A DNA stretch of 64,000 nt from Marinomonas rhodophyticola. Lineage in GTDB: Bacteria; Pseudomonadota; Gammaproteobacteria; Pseudomonadales; Marinomonadaceae. The notes below the pieces were generated by a model that saw only the letters and a program-made list of their open reading frames with translations, did not search any database and was not told the origin of the DNA. Where the stretch lies: positions 186,001-250,000 of the forward strand of contig NZ_JAPEUL010000012.1 of the NCBI RefSeq assembly GCF_026113935.1, written 5' to 3'. A program made the position numbers and the translations under genes. Below are positions 29,722 to 37,408 of this stretch, one piece after another (position 1 is the first letter of the stretch; each line of letters starts with the position of its first letter).

Positions 29722-30243
29722 TTATCCAAAGTAGCGTTCATTATCGGCGATGTGTCGAGTGACCACCGCATTCGCAGCGATAATAGCGTTATCGCCAATC
29801 TTAATGCCGGGGAGGATTTTTGCTCCGCCGCCAATCCAGACTTTGTTACCTATGGTAATAGGGCGCGCAAAGCATTCGCCAGAGGCGCGTTGTTCGGCGT
29901 CTCTTGGGTGATCTACCGTATAAAGATGCACGCCCGGCCCGATGAGTACATCGTCACCAATCTTGATCTTGGCGCTGTCGAGGAAAACACAGTGGAAATT
30001 AATAAAGACCCGTTCGCCAAGATGAATTTGCGAACCATAATCGCATTGAAAGCCCGGTTCAATCACCACACTACCAAATTCTGCAAACAAGCGGGTGACG
30101 TGACGAAGGTTGCCTTTGCTTGGATGTGCATTGAATTTAGCACAAGCAAGACGAGCGGCTTCTCTGCGTAGACGAAGATCTAGGTCGATCGCATTGAATG
30201 TTTCGCCATGGATCATTTTTTCAAATTCTGTTGTTTCGGTCAT
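29722..30243 (-). CDS. Maltose/galactoside O-acetyltransferase-like protein (left-handed beta-helix)
   Basis: The N-terminal Mac domain (MIHGETFNAIDLDLRLRREA) precedes hexapeptide repeats: GSQIHLGERVFINFHC, IGDDVLIGPGVHLYTVDHP, ITIGNKVWIGGGAKILPGIK and IGDNAIIAANAVVTRHI. This identifies the NodL/LacA/Maa type that acetylates sugars with acetyl-CoA; the His of TVDHP is the expected catalytic residue. The frame ends NERYFG directly before the position where family members read GNPAK, so the last 10-15 residues are probably lost to a small lesion at about 29722. Confidence 0.85.
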   Translation of the reverse strand: MTETTEFEKMIHGETFNAIDLDLRLRREAARLACAKFNAHPSKGNLRHVTRLFAEFGSVVIEPGFQCDYGSQIHLGERVFINFHCVFLDSAKIKIGDDVLIGPGVHLYTVDHPRDAEQRASGECFARPITIGNKVWIGGGAKILPGIKIGDNAIIAANAVVTRHIADNERYFG

Positions 30244-30263
30244 CTTTTGTTCTTCTGGTGAGA

Positions 30264-30292
30264 AATAAAAAACGCGACCGAGGTCGCGTTTT
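30264..30292 (-). terminator. Terminator of the tal gene
   Basis: AAAACGCGAC and GTCGCGTTTT pair around CGAG at 30269-30292, 19 bases beyond the tal stop. On the minus strand TTTTTTAT follows. Confidence 0.85.
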
Positions 30293-30310
30293 AACGTACT
30301 TGCTTCTATT

Positions 30311-31261
30311 TTATAGCATAGACGCTAGCGTCACTTCTAACTTACGCTGATCCGCTGCGAAGTTACGAATGCCTTCAGACAATTTTTCTGTCGCCATGGC
30401 GTCTTCGTTCATTGCCCAACGGAATGCCGCTTCTGTGATCGCAGCAGGTGCCGCTTTCACACTGGTCGCTGGAACCAATTTACGCTCAAGTTTGCCTTCG
30501 TCTTTTTTCAATTCTTCAAGCAGGTTAGGGCTGATAGTCAAACGGTCACAGCCAGCAAGCTGCTCGATTTCGCCGATGTTACGGAAACTCGCGCCCATTA
30601 CAACGGTCTTGTAACCGTGTTGTTTGTAGTAGTTGTAGATTTCAGTCACAGATACAACACCTGGATCAGTCTCAGCTGTGTACTCTTGGCCAGTCGATTT
30701 TTTGTACCAATCAAGGATACGACCAACGAATGGAGAAATCAGGTAAACGCCAGCTTCAGCACAGGCTTGTGCTTGAGCAAAAGAGAACAACAAGGTTAGG
30801 TTGCAGTTGATGCCTTCTTTTTCTAGTTCTTCTGCGGCTTTGATGCCTTCCCAAGTAGACGCTGCTTTAATCAACACGCGGTCACGAGACACGCCAGCTT
30901 CTTCATATAGCGCAATCAGTTTACGTGCTTTCGCTAGTGTCGCTTCTTTGTCAAAAGACAAACGTGCATCCACTTCAGTCGAAATACGACCAGGAATGTA
31001 CTTTAGGATTTCGGTACCAACAATCACGGCCAACTTGTCGCCAGCGTCTAGAATTTGCTGATCTTTGTCGTTGCTTTGTGTTTTAGCCCAAGCGATGGCT
31101 TGATCTATAAAAGGAGCGTATTCAGGGATTTGTGCGGCTTTAAGCATCAAAGATGGGTTAGTAGTCGCATCTTGTGGTAGAAAATCTTTGATCGCCGTGA
31201 TATCGCCCGTGTCGGCCACAATGGTCGTGAACTCTTTCAATTGAGATAACTTATTGCTCAT
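30311..31261 (-). CDS. tal: Transaldolase
   Basis: Transaldolase exchanges three-carbon units in the non-oxidative pentose phosphate pathway. The 316-aa protein has the class I features [26 protein letters not shown] sequence (here [12 protein letters not shown]), the Schiff-base lysine in [25 protein letters not shown] and [13 protein letters not shown]. It begins [20 protein letters not shown]. It is tightly linked to dusA (5 bases apart), so the two are likely cotranscribed. Confidence 0.96.
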   Translation of the reverse strand: MSNKLSQLKEFTTIVADTGDITAIKDFLPQDATTNPSLMLKAAQIPEYAPFIDQAIAWAKTQSNDKDQQILDAGDKLAVIVGTEILKYIPGRISTEVDARLSFDKEATLAKARKLIALYEEAGVSRDRVLIKAASTWEGIKAAEELEKEGINCNLTLLFSFAQAQACAEAGVYLISPFVGRILDWYKKSTGQEYTAETDPGVVSVTEIYNYYKQHGYKTVVMGASFRNIGEIEQLAGCDRLTISPNLLEELKKDEGKLERKLVPATSVKAAPAAITEAAFRWAMNEDAMATEKLSEGIRNFAADQRKLEVTLASML

Positions 31262-31266
31262 TGCTC

Positions 31267-32293
31267 TTATCCTTTGCGTTGATGATGTTTGACCAAATCA
31301 ATGGCCTCTAATAATACATTTATCTGTGCGTCGGCTTTATGACCGTTTTCAGAAAGGTAGCGACGGAACTGTTTGCCGCCGGCTTCGCCTTGAAAGATAC
31401 CCAAAATATGTCGGGTTAGGTGCATTAAGCGTTCGCCTTCTTGCAGCTTACGTTCAACATAAGGAACGAAAGCTTCTAGCGCCTCTGTAGCGATCATGAA
31501 CCAACGGCTGACCGCCAAATAATACATTGTCGACTTGGCTCAATATCCAAGGGTTATGATAAGCCTCACGGCCCACCATCACACCATCGACATGCGCTAA
31601 TTGTTCTTGGCATTCTTCTACTGTTTTTATGCCACCGTTTATAATGATTTCAAGCTCTGGGAAATCTTTCTTCAACTGATGCACATAATGGTATTTCAGC
31701 GGTGGTATTTCACGATTCTCTTTCGGACTTAAGCCCGCCAGAATCGCATTACGAGCGTGGACAATAAAGGTCTTCACACCAGTTGTCGCAATATCACCAA
31801 CAAAATCTCGTACCACACTGTACTCTTCTTGGTCGTCTAAACCAATGCGATGCTTAATGGTCACAGGAATAGTACAGCTGTCCTGCATGGCACGCATGGC
31901 ATCCTTCACCTTATCAGGGTGAGCCATCAAACACGCACCAATCAAACTGTTTTGAACTCTATCGCTCGGGCAGCCGACGTTAAGATTAACCTCATCAAAA
32001 CCCGCTTGCTCCGCCATTTTTGCGCATTTACCCAACGCAATCGCATCAGACCCGCCTAATTGAAGAGCAATAGGGTGTTCGCAACCATCGTATCGTAGGA
32101 ATCTTTCAGGATGATTGCCTTGCAGCAAAGCCCCCGTCGTCACCATCTCGGTATACAGCAGCGTATTTTTGCTAAGTGTTCTAACGAAAACTCGGTAGTC
32201 GCTTGTCGTCCACTCCATCATTGGGGCAATAGAAAATCGGCGATCAAGCTTAGTGCTTGAATTTACTGGGGTTACCCCATTATCTAATGGCAT
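31267..32293 (-). CDS. dusA: tRNA-dihydrouridine synthase A, frameshifted
   Basis: DusA reduces U20/20a of tRNA with FMN. I take ATG 32293 as the start; the open frame continues to a GTG at 32362 without a ribosome site. Signatures: [48 protein letters not shown] (catalytic Cys), [13 protein letters not shown] and [11 protein letters not shown] one-base lesion near 31493 shifts the frame, after which [16 protein letters not shown] and [20 protein letters not shown] complete the protein. The 5' end of dusA is an established integration site for prophages and islands, and phage remnants begin about 130 bases beyond this start. Confidence 0.92.
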
Positions 32294-32465
32294 TGTGTAC
32301 GTATCGAATAAGTTCAAAAAAGCGTCGCAACATAGGGAAATGACTTCCTGCGACAGATGCACAACATTATGTCATAAAATTACAAGATATCTAAGAGAGA
32401 AGAGGGTCTAGTTTTAAACTAATGGGAAAACAACTCCACGAGCAAAAACAACTTTCCGCCCCCAC

Positions 32466-32776
32466 AGACAATCTAGCGCTAGCGGAAAAAGACAGCTATT
32501 CCCTCCAAGGAAGGCAACTGCTCAACAACATCGTCAAATCCATGCAGATACAAAGCGACCCCGTTGTCGTTCCATCAAAAGAACTCATCGACCTAATCCA
32601 AGCAGTTCGCACTTTCCTAACAAAAGAAGCAACAGCAAATAGCACGACTAGCTTTTTAATTCAGGTAAGCAGGCTGGGTAAACGACAACATCACCCGCGT
32701 CAAAGACTTCACCCAACGCAACTTTGTAGACTTCTAAGCCGCAAGCAGCTAAAGCCCAATGTGGGCTTTAGTTGTT
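32466..32776 (+). repeat. Duplicated 310-bp module, copy A (phage-type gene fragment plus terminator)
   Basis: This stretch is about 90 percent identical by eye to 35638-35946. An open frame from ATG 32422 reads MGKQLHEQKQLSAPTDNLAL, then AEKDSYSLQGRQLLNNIVKS and VVVPSKELIDLIQAVRTFLT before degenerating; a further segment, in another frame, reads WVNDNITRVKDFTQRNFVDF and stops just before a hairpin. It looks like the 3' end of a gene, with its terminator, copied twice in a region of P2-type tail remnants. The family is not recognised. Codon use is more C-rich than in the host genes. Confidence 0.75.
32749..32771 (+). terminator. Terminator hairpin of module copy A
   Basis: CTAAAGCCCA and TGGGCTTTAG form a perfect 10-base stem around ATG, followed by TTGTTGG. 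The same hairpin ends copy B. Confidence 0.65.
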
Positions 32777-32878
32777 GGTAGGTTGGATAAGTTGCTTTTA
32801 AAGTAAGGAAAGGATTGTATGACAGGTATGTCGTGAACGATAACATCTTGAGTTCATACATTTATTTTTAACCAGTAT

Positions 32879-32903
32879 GAAGAAAATATGATGTATTTTC
32901 TTC
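32879..32903. promoter_or_regulatory. AT-rich inverted repeat before the lysozyme-like gene
   Basis: GAAGAAAATA and TATTTTCTTC are perfect 10-base arms around TGATG, 20 bases upstream of ATG 32924, with TTTT after. It may be a leader hairpin that limits readthrough or hides the ribosome site; the start itself has no Shine-Dalgarno sequence. Confidence 0.4.
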
Positions 32904-32923
32904 TTTTGCTTAAGTGATTTTAA

Positions 32924-33650
32924 ATGTCTAACAATAGAGCCTCTTCCAGAGATTATAACGGAGCTTTTTATACTACTGTCGATCAGGATACGATTGATAA
33001 AGAAAATAAAAGGTCGTTATTGCTTGCTGAACAAAGAACCCAAAAAGACAAGGATACATTGGAGCGTATTCTCGGTGCCAAACAAAAAGCAGAATCAAAT
33101 AATGCCTTGATTATACCTGTTGTTAACATGGAGGCAGACCGAAGAGCGAGTATAATCTCAAACTCTCCGGCTATATTCGAAATCAATGAGAACCCTAGTG
33201 CAGATTCAAGTGAGCCTTTTTATTGAGATTGATTTTTTCGATGAGGTAGATGGGAAAGAAGAGTTGTATGATAGTGCTGGTGAAGAGATGGGTATCGATG
33301 CTGACTTTTTAAAAGCGATAGCCTATATGGAAACAACACACGGCTACTATGATTATTTAGGTGTTCTACCTGGCGTTAAAATTAGCTCATTCCGCCCAAT
33401 GAATGTGAGATATGATGGTTGGCAAGAGCTTGCCCAATCTCTAAATTATTCAAAAGAAGATATCGAAAATAATACAGAGGCAAATATACGACTAGGTGCT
33501 TTGATTTTAAAGCGCATATGGGTAAGGGTTCAAAATCCAACTATTCGGAAAGTCTCGAGTATTTACAATTTTACTGGTGCTGAAAAAGTCAGAGATTACG
33601 GTGCTCGGGTAAATTATATTTATGTACATAAGTTATGGAAGAACGATTAA
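32924..33650 (+). CDS. Candidate secreted/phage-delivered lysozyme-like protein (effector or endolysin), frameshifted
   Basis: ATG 32924 opens a 100-residue hydrophilic, helix-rich segment (TIDKENKRSLLLAEQRTQKD) with no signal peptide. A T-run at about 33220-33224 shifts the frame; dropping one T gives SSEPFIEIDFFDEVDG and a C-terminal domain of about 130 residues. That domain reads GIDADFLKAIAYMETTHGYY, GWQELAQSL, EANIRLGALILKRIW and VSSIYNFTGAEKVRDYGARV, the layout of lysozyme/SLT-like glycosidases with a catalytic-type Glu (METTHG). The restored length is about 242 aa. Its stop overlaps the start of a small two-helix membrane protein. An antibacterial effector with immunity, or a phage lysis enzyme, both fit. 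Confidence 0.6.
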
Positions 33651-33919
33651 TGACGCGCAAACGCTACTATATACCGTTGATTATATCTTTTCTTGTCACT
33701 TGTTTTGTGGCGATTGTGTTTGGGCTAAATAATCATGCAGGCGATTATTGCGTTAGTTCCATCACACTGGACCCAGATAACTGCCCTATAGATTATCCCT
33801 TACTATTAAAGACTTTGATTGTTCCTGTGTTTTTCTGGTTTACTGTTATTTCATATATGCCTGTCATTTTGTGGAAATTGATTCGTAAGTTATGGCGCTT
33901 TAGGACAGATAAAAAATAA
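33650..33919 (+). CDS. Two-helix membrane protein coupled to the lysozyme-like gene (candidate immunity protein or holin)
   Basis: The ATG at 33650 shares its A with the TAA stop upstream (TAATG), so translation is coupled. The 89-aa product has two transmembrane helices (about residues 7-26 and 48-72), separated by a loop with two cysteines (DYCVSSITLDPDNCPIDY), and a basic C-terminal tail. The positive-inside pattern puts the loop in the periplasm, where a cell-wall-degrading effector would act. No family was recognised. A holin is the main alternative, although holins usually precede the endolysin gene. Confidence 0.6.
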   Translation: MTRKRYYIPLIISFLVTCFVAIVFGLNNHAGDYCVSSITLDPDNCPIDYPLLLKTLIVPVFFWFTVISYMPVILWKLIRKLWRFRTDKK

Positions 33920-33950
33920 CCCTTTAACCACTTCAAACCCAAACATCTCC

Positions 33951-33974
33951 AAGCCCATCCCTGATGGGCTTTTT
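33951..33974 (+). terminator. Terminator after the lysozyme-like cassette
   Basis: AGCCCATC and GATGGGCT pair around CCT (33952-33970), then TTTT. An almost identical hairpin ends the second cassette at 36687-36713. Confidence 0.85.
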
Positions 33975-34010
33975 CGTTTCTGTCCTTCCATTTTTATCTA
34001 AGGAGTAATC

Positions 34011-34136
34011 ATGCGTCAGATGATGTCGCTCGGTGGTTTTGTGTTTTCGCTGAGCGAAGGCACGCCATACGAGGGTTTGCAGCGCACTAGCGACGGCGGT
34101 TGGGTCGCGGTGGCGCGTTACGGTCAAACGACTTAA
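34011..34136 (+). pseudogene. P2 gpU-like phage tail protein, truncated by a transposon end
   Basis: AAGGAG precedes ATG 34011. The 41 codons read MRQMMSLGGFVFSLSEGTPY, EGLQRTSDGGWVAVARYGQ, the start of the phage tail protein U family (PF06995 type, normally about 130 aa). Homology stops at 34127, exactly where the first copy of the transposon left end begins; the frame ends TT and TAA inside it. Confidence 0.72.
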
Positions 34137-34193
34137 TAAGACACCCATCGTAACTTGACAAACGACTTAATAAGACACCCATCGTAACTTGAC
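34126..34193 (+). repeat. Perfect tandem duplication of a 34-bp transposon left end
   Basis: Bases 34126-34159 and 34160-34193 are identical. The core AAGACACCCATCGTAACTTG recurs at 34331-34362 and, in a shorter or diverged form, at 36719-36742 and 37247-37270. These are ends of the RAYT-type element that follows. Confidence 0.85.
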
Positions 34194-34330
34194 GATTTTT
34201 CTTAATATTGTATATTTAACCAGTATTTTTCTTATGGAAGAGAGAGGTTTCGTCATGCCAATAGCCAGAAGTCAGCAAATTAGTTTACAAGATACGCCTT
34301 ACTATCACTGTGTCTCACGCTGTGTTCGTA
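34160..34330 (+). mobile_element. Truncated copy of the Y1/RAYT element (left end plus first 25 codons)
   Basis: After the left end this copy carries the same leader as the intact element and a start at 34255 reading MPIARSQQISLQDTPYYHCV, SRCVR. It is cut at 34330 by the left end of the complete copy, so the second element landed inside the first, or a tandem array was partly deleted. Confidence 0.8.
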
Positions 34331-35637
34331 GCACGACTTAATAAGACACCCATCGTAACTTGACGATTTTTCTCAATACTGTATATTTAGCCAGTATTGT
34401 TTTTTCTCATGGAAGAGAGGTTTCGTCATGCCAAGAGCCAGAAGTCAGCAAGTTAGTTTACAAGATACGCCTTACTATCACTGTGTCTCTCGCTGTGTTC
34501 GTAGGGCGTTTTTGTGTGGAGAAGATCCTGTCTCTGGTGCAAGCTTTGAGCACCGTCGTGACTGGGTTGAAAAGCGTTTGTTATTTTTAGCCAGTGTCTT
34601 TGCTATCGATGTTTGTGCGTATGCGGTAATGAGTAACCATCTTCATGTGGTGTTGCATATCAATACAGAAAAAGCCTCGAAGTGGTCTACATTAGAGGTT
34701 TTGCAAAGGTGGCATAAGTTACATAAAGGCACCGTGTTTACTCAGCAATTTGTACGAGGTGAGTCATTGCCTGACTATGCTATGACGTTGGTGGAATCGT
34801 CTGCCGAAACCTTTAGAAATCGTCTTACAGACATTAGCTGGTTTATGAGGGAATTGAATGAACCTATTGCTCGCCAAGCGAATTTTGAAGACAAGTGCAC
34901 AGGAAGGTTCTGGGAAGGGCGTTTTAAGTCCCAAGCCTTGCTGGATGAATCGGCATTAGTGGCTTGTATGGCCTACGTTGATCTTAATCCACTGAGAGCA
35001 AAAATAAGCCAGACACCAGAAACTTCAGAATTCACCAGTGTTAAAAAACGTGTGACCGCTGCAAGGCATCAAAAGCAACCAAAGTTGCTTTATCCTTTTG
35101 TTGGTAACCCCAGAGAAAGCATGCCAGATGGTCTACCTTTTGAATTGTCAGATTACCTTGAGTTGGTTGATATGACTGGGCTAATCATCCGAGAAGATAA
35201 ACGAGGTGCGATAGACGCTTCATTGTTACCGATTCTTCAACGACTCAACATATCCTCAGAAAATTGGCTGTGTATTGCGACAGAATTTGGCGCAAGAACG
35301 GGGGCTGTTGTTGGTGCTGAACATTCCATTGCTCATTATTGTGATTCAAACAAACTAAATAGAAAACCAAGATCCAGTCATAACCGACTACTCGCCTAGC
35401 TTCATTCCATCCACCATTCATCGTCTTTCTTTACTAATCATATATTAGTAAATTCATTCGCCTAACAACCTAATAACCAGCCTTTTAGTAGTGAATTGCA
35501 CCTTACCAAAACGATAAAAGATGAATTTCATATAAATATCATCTCTGGATAAGATCGTTTGGTATGGTGCGGCTGTTTTTAACATGGGGGTCTCATAAAT
35601 TTGTCAGCTGTTTTTAACATGGGTGTCTCATAAATTT
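34331..35637 (+). mobile_element. Y1-transposase (RAYT-type) insertion element
   Basis: The left end is at 34331-34362. Two right ends lie in tandem at about 35572-35602 and 35606-35637, each containing AACATGGG-GTCTCATAAATT with one variable base. The right end is the imperfect inverse of the left end (TGAGACACCCAT versus AAGACACCCAT). The single gene inside encodes the transposase. Three left ends and two right ends in one place show repeated insertion of the same family. Confidence 0.75.
34428..35399 (+). CDS. REP-associated tyrosine transposase (Y1_Tnp family)
   Basis: This 323-aa product starts at ATG 34428 after GAGAGG. It opens MPRARSQQVSLQDTPYYHCV, a standard N-terminus of Y1 transposases of the RAYT branch. 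The HUH-type motif is SNHLHVVLH (residues 69-77), and the FWEGRFKSQAL and AYVDLNPLRAKI segments are also typical. Y1 enzymes cut and join single-stranded DNA at hairpin ends. The protein is longer than minimal RAYTs (about 150-170 aa) owing to a C-terminal extension of about 120 residues. The frame is intact and looks active. Confidence 0.88.
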   Translation: MPRARSQQVSLQDTPYYHCVSRCVRRAFLCGEDPVSGASFEHRRDWVEKRLLFLASVFAIDVCAYAVMSNHLHVVLHINTEKASKWSTLEVLQRWHKLHKGTVFTQQFVRGESLPDYAMTLVESSAETFRNRLTDISWFMRELNEPIARQANFEDKCTGRFWEGRFKSQALLDESALVACMAYVDLNPLRAKISQTPETSEFTSVKKRVTAARHQKQPKLLYPFVGNPRESMPDGLPFELSDYLELVDMTGLIIREDKRGAIDASLLPILQRLNISSENWLCIATEFGARTGAVVGAEHSIAHYCDSNKLNRKPRSSHNRLLA

Positions 35638-35946
35638 AGACAGCTTAGCGCTAGCGGAAAAAGACAGCTATTCCCTCCAAGGACGGCAACTGCTCAACAA
35701 CATCGTCAAATCCATGCAGATACAAATCGACCCCGTCGTCGTTCCATCAAAAGAACTCATCGACCTAATCCAAACCGTCCGCACTTTCCTAACAAAAAAC
35801 AACAGCAAATTGCCCAACTAGCTTTTAATTCAGGCAAGCAGACTGGGTAAACGACAACATCACCCGCGTCAAAGACTAGCCCAACGCAACTTTGTAGACT
35901 TCTAAGCAGCAAACAACTAAAGCCCAGATCTGGGCTTTAGTTGTTG
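35638..35946 (+). repeat. Duplicated 310-bp module, copy B
   Basis: Copy B of 32466-32776 begins directly at the transposon right end, so its 5' part was removed by the insertion. It shares the LALAEKDSYSLQGRQLLNN coding stretch and the NDNITRV segment, with small indels relative to copy A. A frame reading QQQIAQLAFNSGKQ is preserved here but broken in copy A. Neither copy keeps one intact frame. It is followed by a different cassette from copy A. Confidence 0.75.
35912..35945 (+). terminator. Perfect 34-base palindrome ending module copy B
   Basis: Seventeen-base arms meet without a spacer at AGATCT. The inner part (CTAAAGCCCA/TGGGCTTTAG) is the same hairpin that ends copy A. Confidence 0.6.
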
Positions 35947-36068
35947 TTTGTATTGGAGTAAAAAGATAAATTTCTTGTTGGTTAAATGAAAGTTATTAGT
36001 CGATTTACTTCATTCAGTGGGTTGTAGGGGCTAACACATATCTCATATTGCGGAGTAAGAATCTAAAA

Positions 36069-36479
36069 ATGAAAAAACAAATCATCATTATATTAAGTGC
36101 ATTACTTTTTCTAGCAGGTTGCGCACCACCTCATTATTCATTAAATAATGGACAATGGGTTCAGAGTTCACTTTCAGAAACCCAAGAAAAGAAGGTTTTT
36201 GAGGAGACTAATGGGGAGTTTACATTGGTTAAGTCTGTCTATCCTATATATCCAGTTAAGGCACGGAAAGAAGGTATTGAAGGCCGCGTAATTGTCAGTT
36301 TTTTAGTGAATAAAAAAGGAAAGCCGGAAGATATTCAGGTAACTAAATCCGCTGGAGAGCTATTAGATAAAGCATGTCTTGATGCTATTTCAAAGTGGCG
36401 CTTTTTACCAATATTGGATGGACAGGAACGACTTATTAAAAGATTGAATATGCTATTTGATTTTAAGCTTGAAGACTAA
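36069..36479 (+). CDS. Lipoprotein with TonB C-terminal domain
   Basis: From ATG 36069 the 136-aa product has a lipoprotein signal (MKKQIIIILSALLFLAGCAP) with Cys18 as the lipid site. The C-terminal 85 residues form a TonB-C domain: SVYPIYPVKARKEGIEGRVI, VSFLVNKKGKPEDIQVTKSA, LDKACLDAISKWRF. There is no proline-rich spanning segment, so it is not an energy-transducing TonB. It is a stand-alone cassette between module copy B and a terminator; its role is unknown. It could be a prophage moron or an immunity-type lipoprotein. Confidence 0.75.
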   Translation: MKKQIIIILSALLFLAGCAPPHYSLNNGQWVQSSLSETQEKKVFEETNGEFTLVKSVYPIYPVKARKEGIEGRVIVSFLVNKKGKPEDIQVTKSAGELLDKACLDAISKWRFLPILDGQERLIKRLNMLFDFKLED

Positions 36480-36686
36480 GTTGAGAGAACTTGGTAACGC
36501 TTAACAAGCCAGATTTTTTAAGGTTCTTAGCATATGTACTATTAAACAGCTATTTACAGAATCGCTTTTTAACAGGATAACCATCTTTCAAACCCAGTCA
36601 TAGAAAAGATTCTATGCGTTGAGCTATTGCATTGGGATCAGATGAAAATTAACCCTTAATTCCTTAAAAACTAAACTACCCCCCAC

Positions 36687-36713
36687 AAGCCCATCCTTCC
36701 GATGGGCTTTTTT
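36687..36713 (+). terminator. Terminator after the TonB-C lipoprotein cassette
   Basis: AGCCCATC and GATGGGCT pair around CTTCC (36688-36708), then TTTTT. The stem is identical to that at 33951-33974. Confidence 0.85.
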
Positions 36714-36718
36714 GAACT

Positions 36719-36742
36719 TAATGAGACACCCATTGTAGCTTA
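36719..36742 (+). repeat. Solo RAYT-element left-end-like sequence
   Basis: TTAATGAGACACCCATTGTA matches the left end of the Y1 element with a G-for-A change and a diverged 3' part. No transposase follows within 500 bases. Confidence 0.6.
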
Positions 36743-36852
36743 TCTTTGGGAGTCAGGAATAATATGGGAGAGTGCTAAGTAATATTTTTTGAGAGTTTGA
36801 GATTGATGAAAAGTAGAACTGAATCTTCATCGATCTCAAAAAGCTCCGCTAA

Positions 36853-37083
36853 AGCTACGACAACCTAACCACCGCCCAACAAGCCAGCCAAGACGATCTC
36901 ATCAAAAGCCAACGCCAAGGCACCAGCGTCACACTCGACGCCCTTATTGACTAGATACGGGCAACCCAACTCGTCGCAGAAGGCATCCTCACCCCAAACG
37001 ACACCTTCCCACCAGAAATGAAAGGCAACTGGTCCATCGACAAAGTCACCGCACGAGGCGACAGCAAAGCAGGGTATCGGTGA
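36853..37083 (+). pseudogene. Remnant resembling the C-terminus of phage late control protein D
   Basis: The frame reads SYDNLTTAQQASQDDLIKSQ, RQGTSVTLDALID, a TAG stop at about 36952, then ATQLVAEGILTPNDTFPPEM and KGNWSIDKVTARGDSKAGYR. The GxWxIxxVxxxxxxxGY pattern near the end resembles P2 gpD. Codon use is C-rich, like the module copies. Similarity is by eye only, but gpD normally follows gpU by two genes, which fits the order here. Confidence 0.4.
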
Positions 37084-37246
37084 ACCGTGGTGGCGAGTGA
37101 GGTTGCTTGATTTAAAAATGGTTTACGGTGAAAAATGAAAGTGGTTGGGATCGGGCTTTAAGGGCAGGAAAGGGAAATTATAGGCATTAAAAAAGCCACC
37201 ATTTGGCAGCTTTAATGAAATCGATTATTTTGCGGAAAGAGGGACG

Positions 37247-37296
37247 TTAATGAGACACCCATCGTAACTGAGGTATTTAATATGGGTCTCATAAAT
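37247..37296. repeat. 50-bp MITE/REP made of fused left and right RAYT-element ends
   Basis: TGAGACACCCAT (37251-37262) and ATGGGTCTCA (37282-37291) are imperfect inverse copies separated by 19 bases, with TAAAT after. The left part matches the Y1-element left end and the right part its right end, with no gene between. This is the structure expected of a REP/MITE mobilised by the transposase at 34428. Confidence 0.7.
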
Positions 37297-37408
37297 CGCT
37301 AATGGGGTTGGTAAAGTGAGCCAAAAAGTGGAAAGCTTAGTTTGCTGGCTGTTTCCAAATGTCGATGCCAGATATACTGCTTTTTTTAAGTCACCAGATG
37401 GATGAAGT

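Noticed and set aside
31850..32059. Open frames on the + strand inside dusA and tal
   Set aside because: They are shadows of well-conserved minus-strand genes.
37084..37408. Right-hand attachment site for the dusA-linked prophage
   Set aside because: No recognisable copy of the dusA 5' coding sequence was found by eye; a computed alignment is needed.
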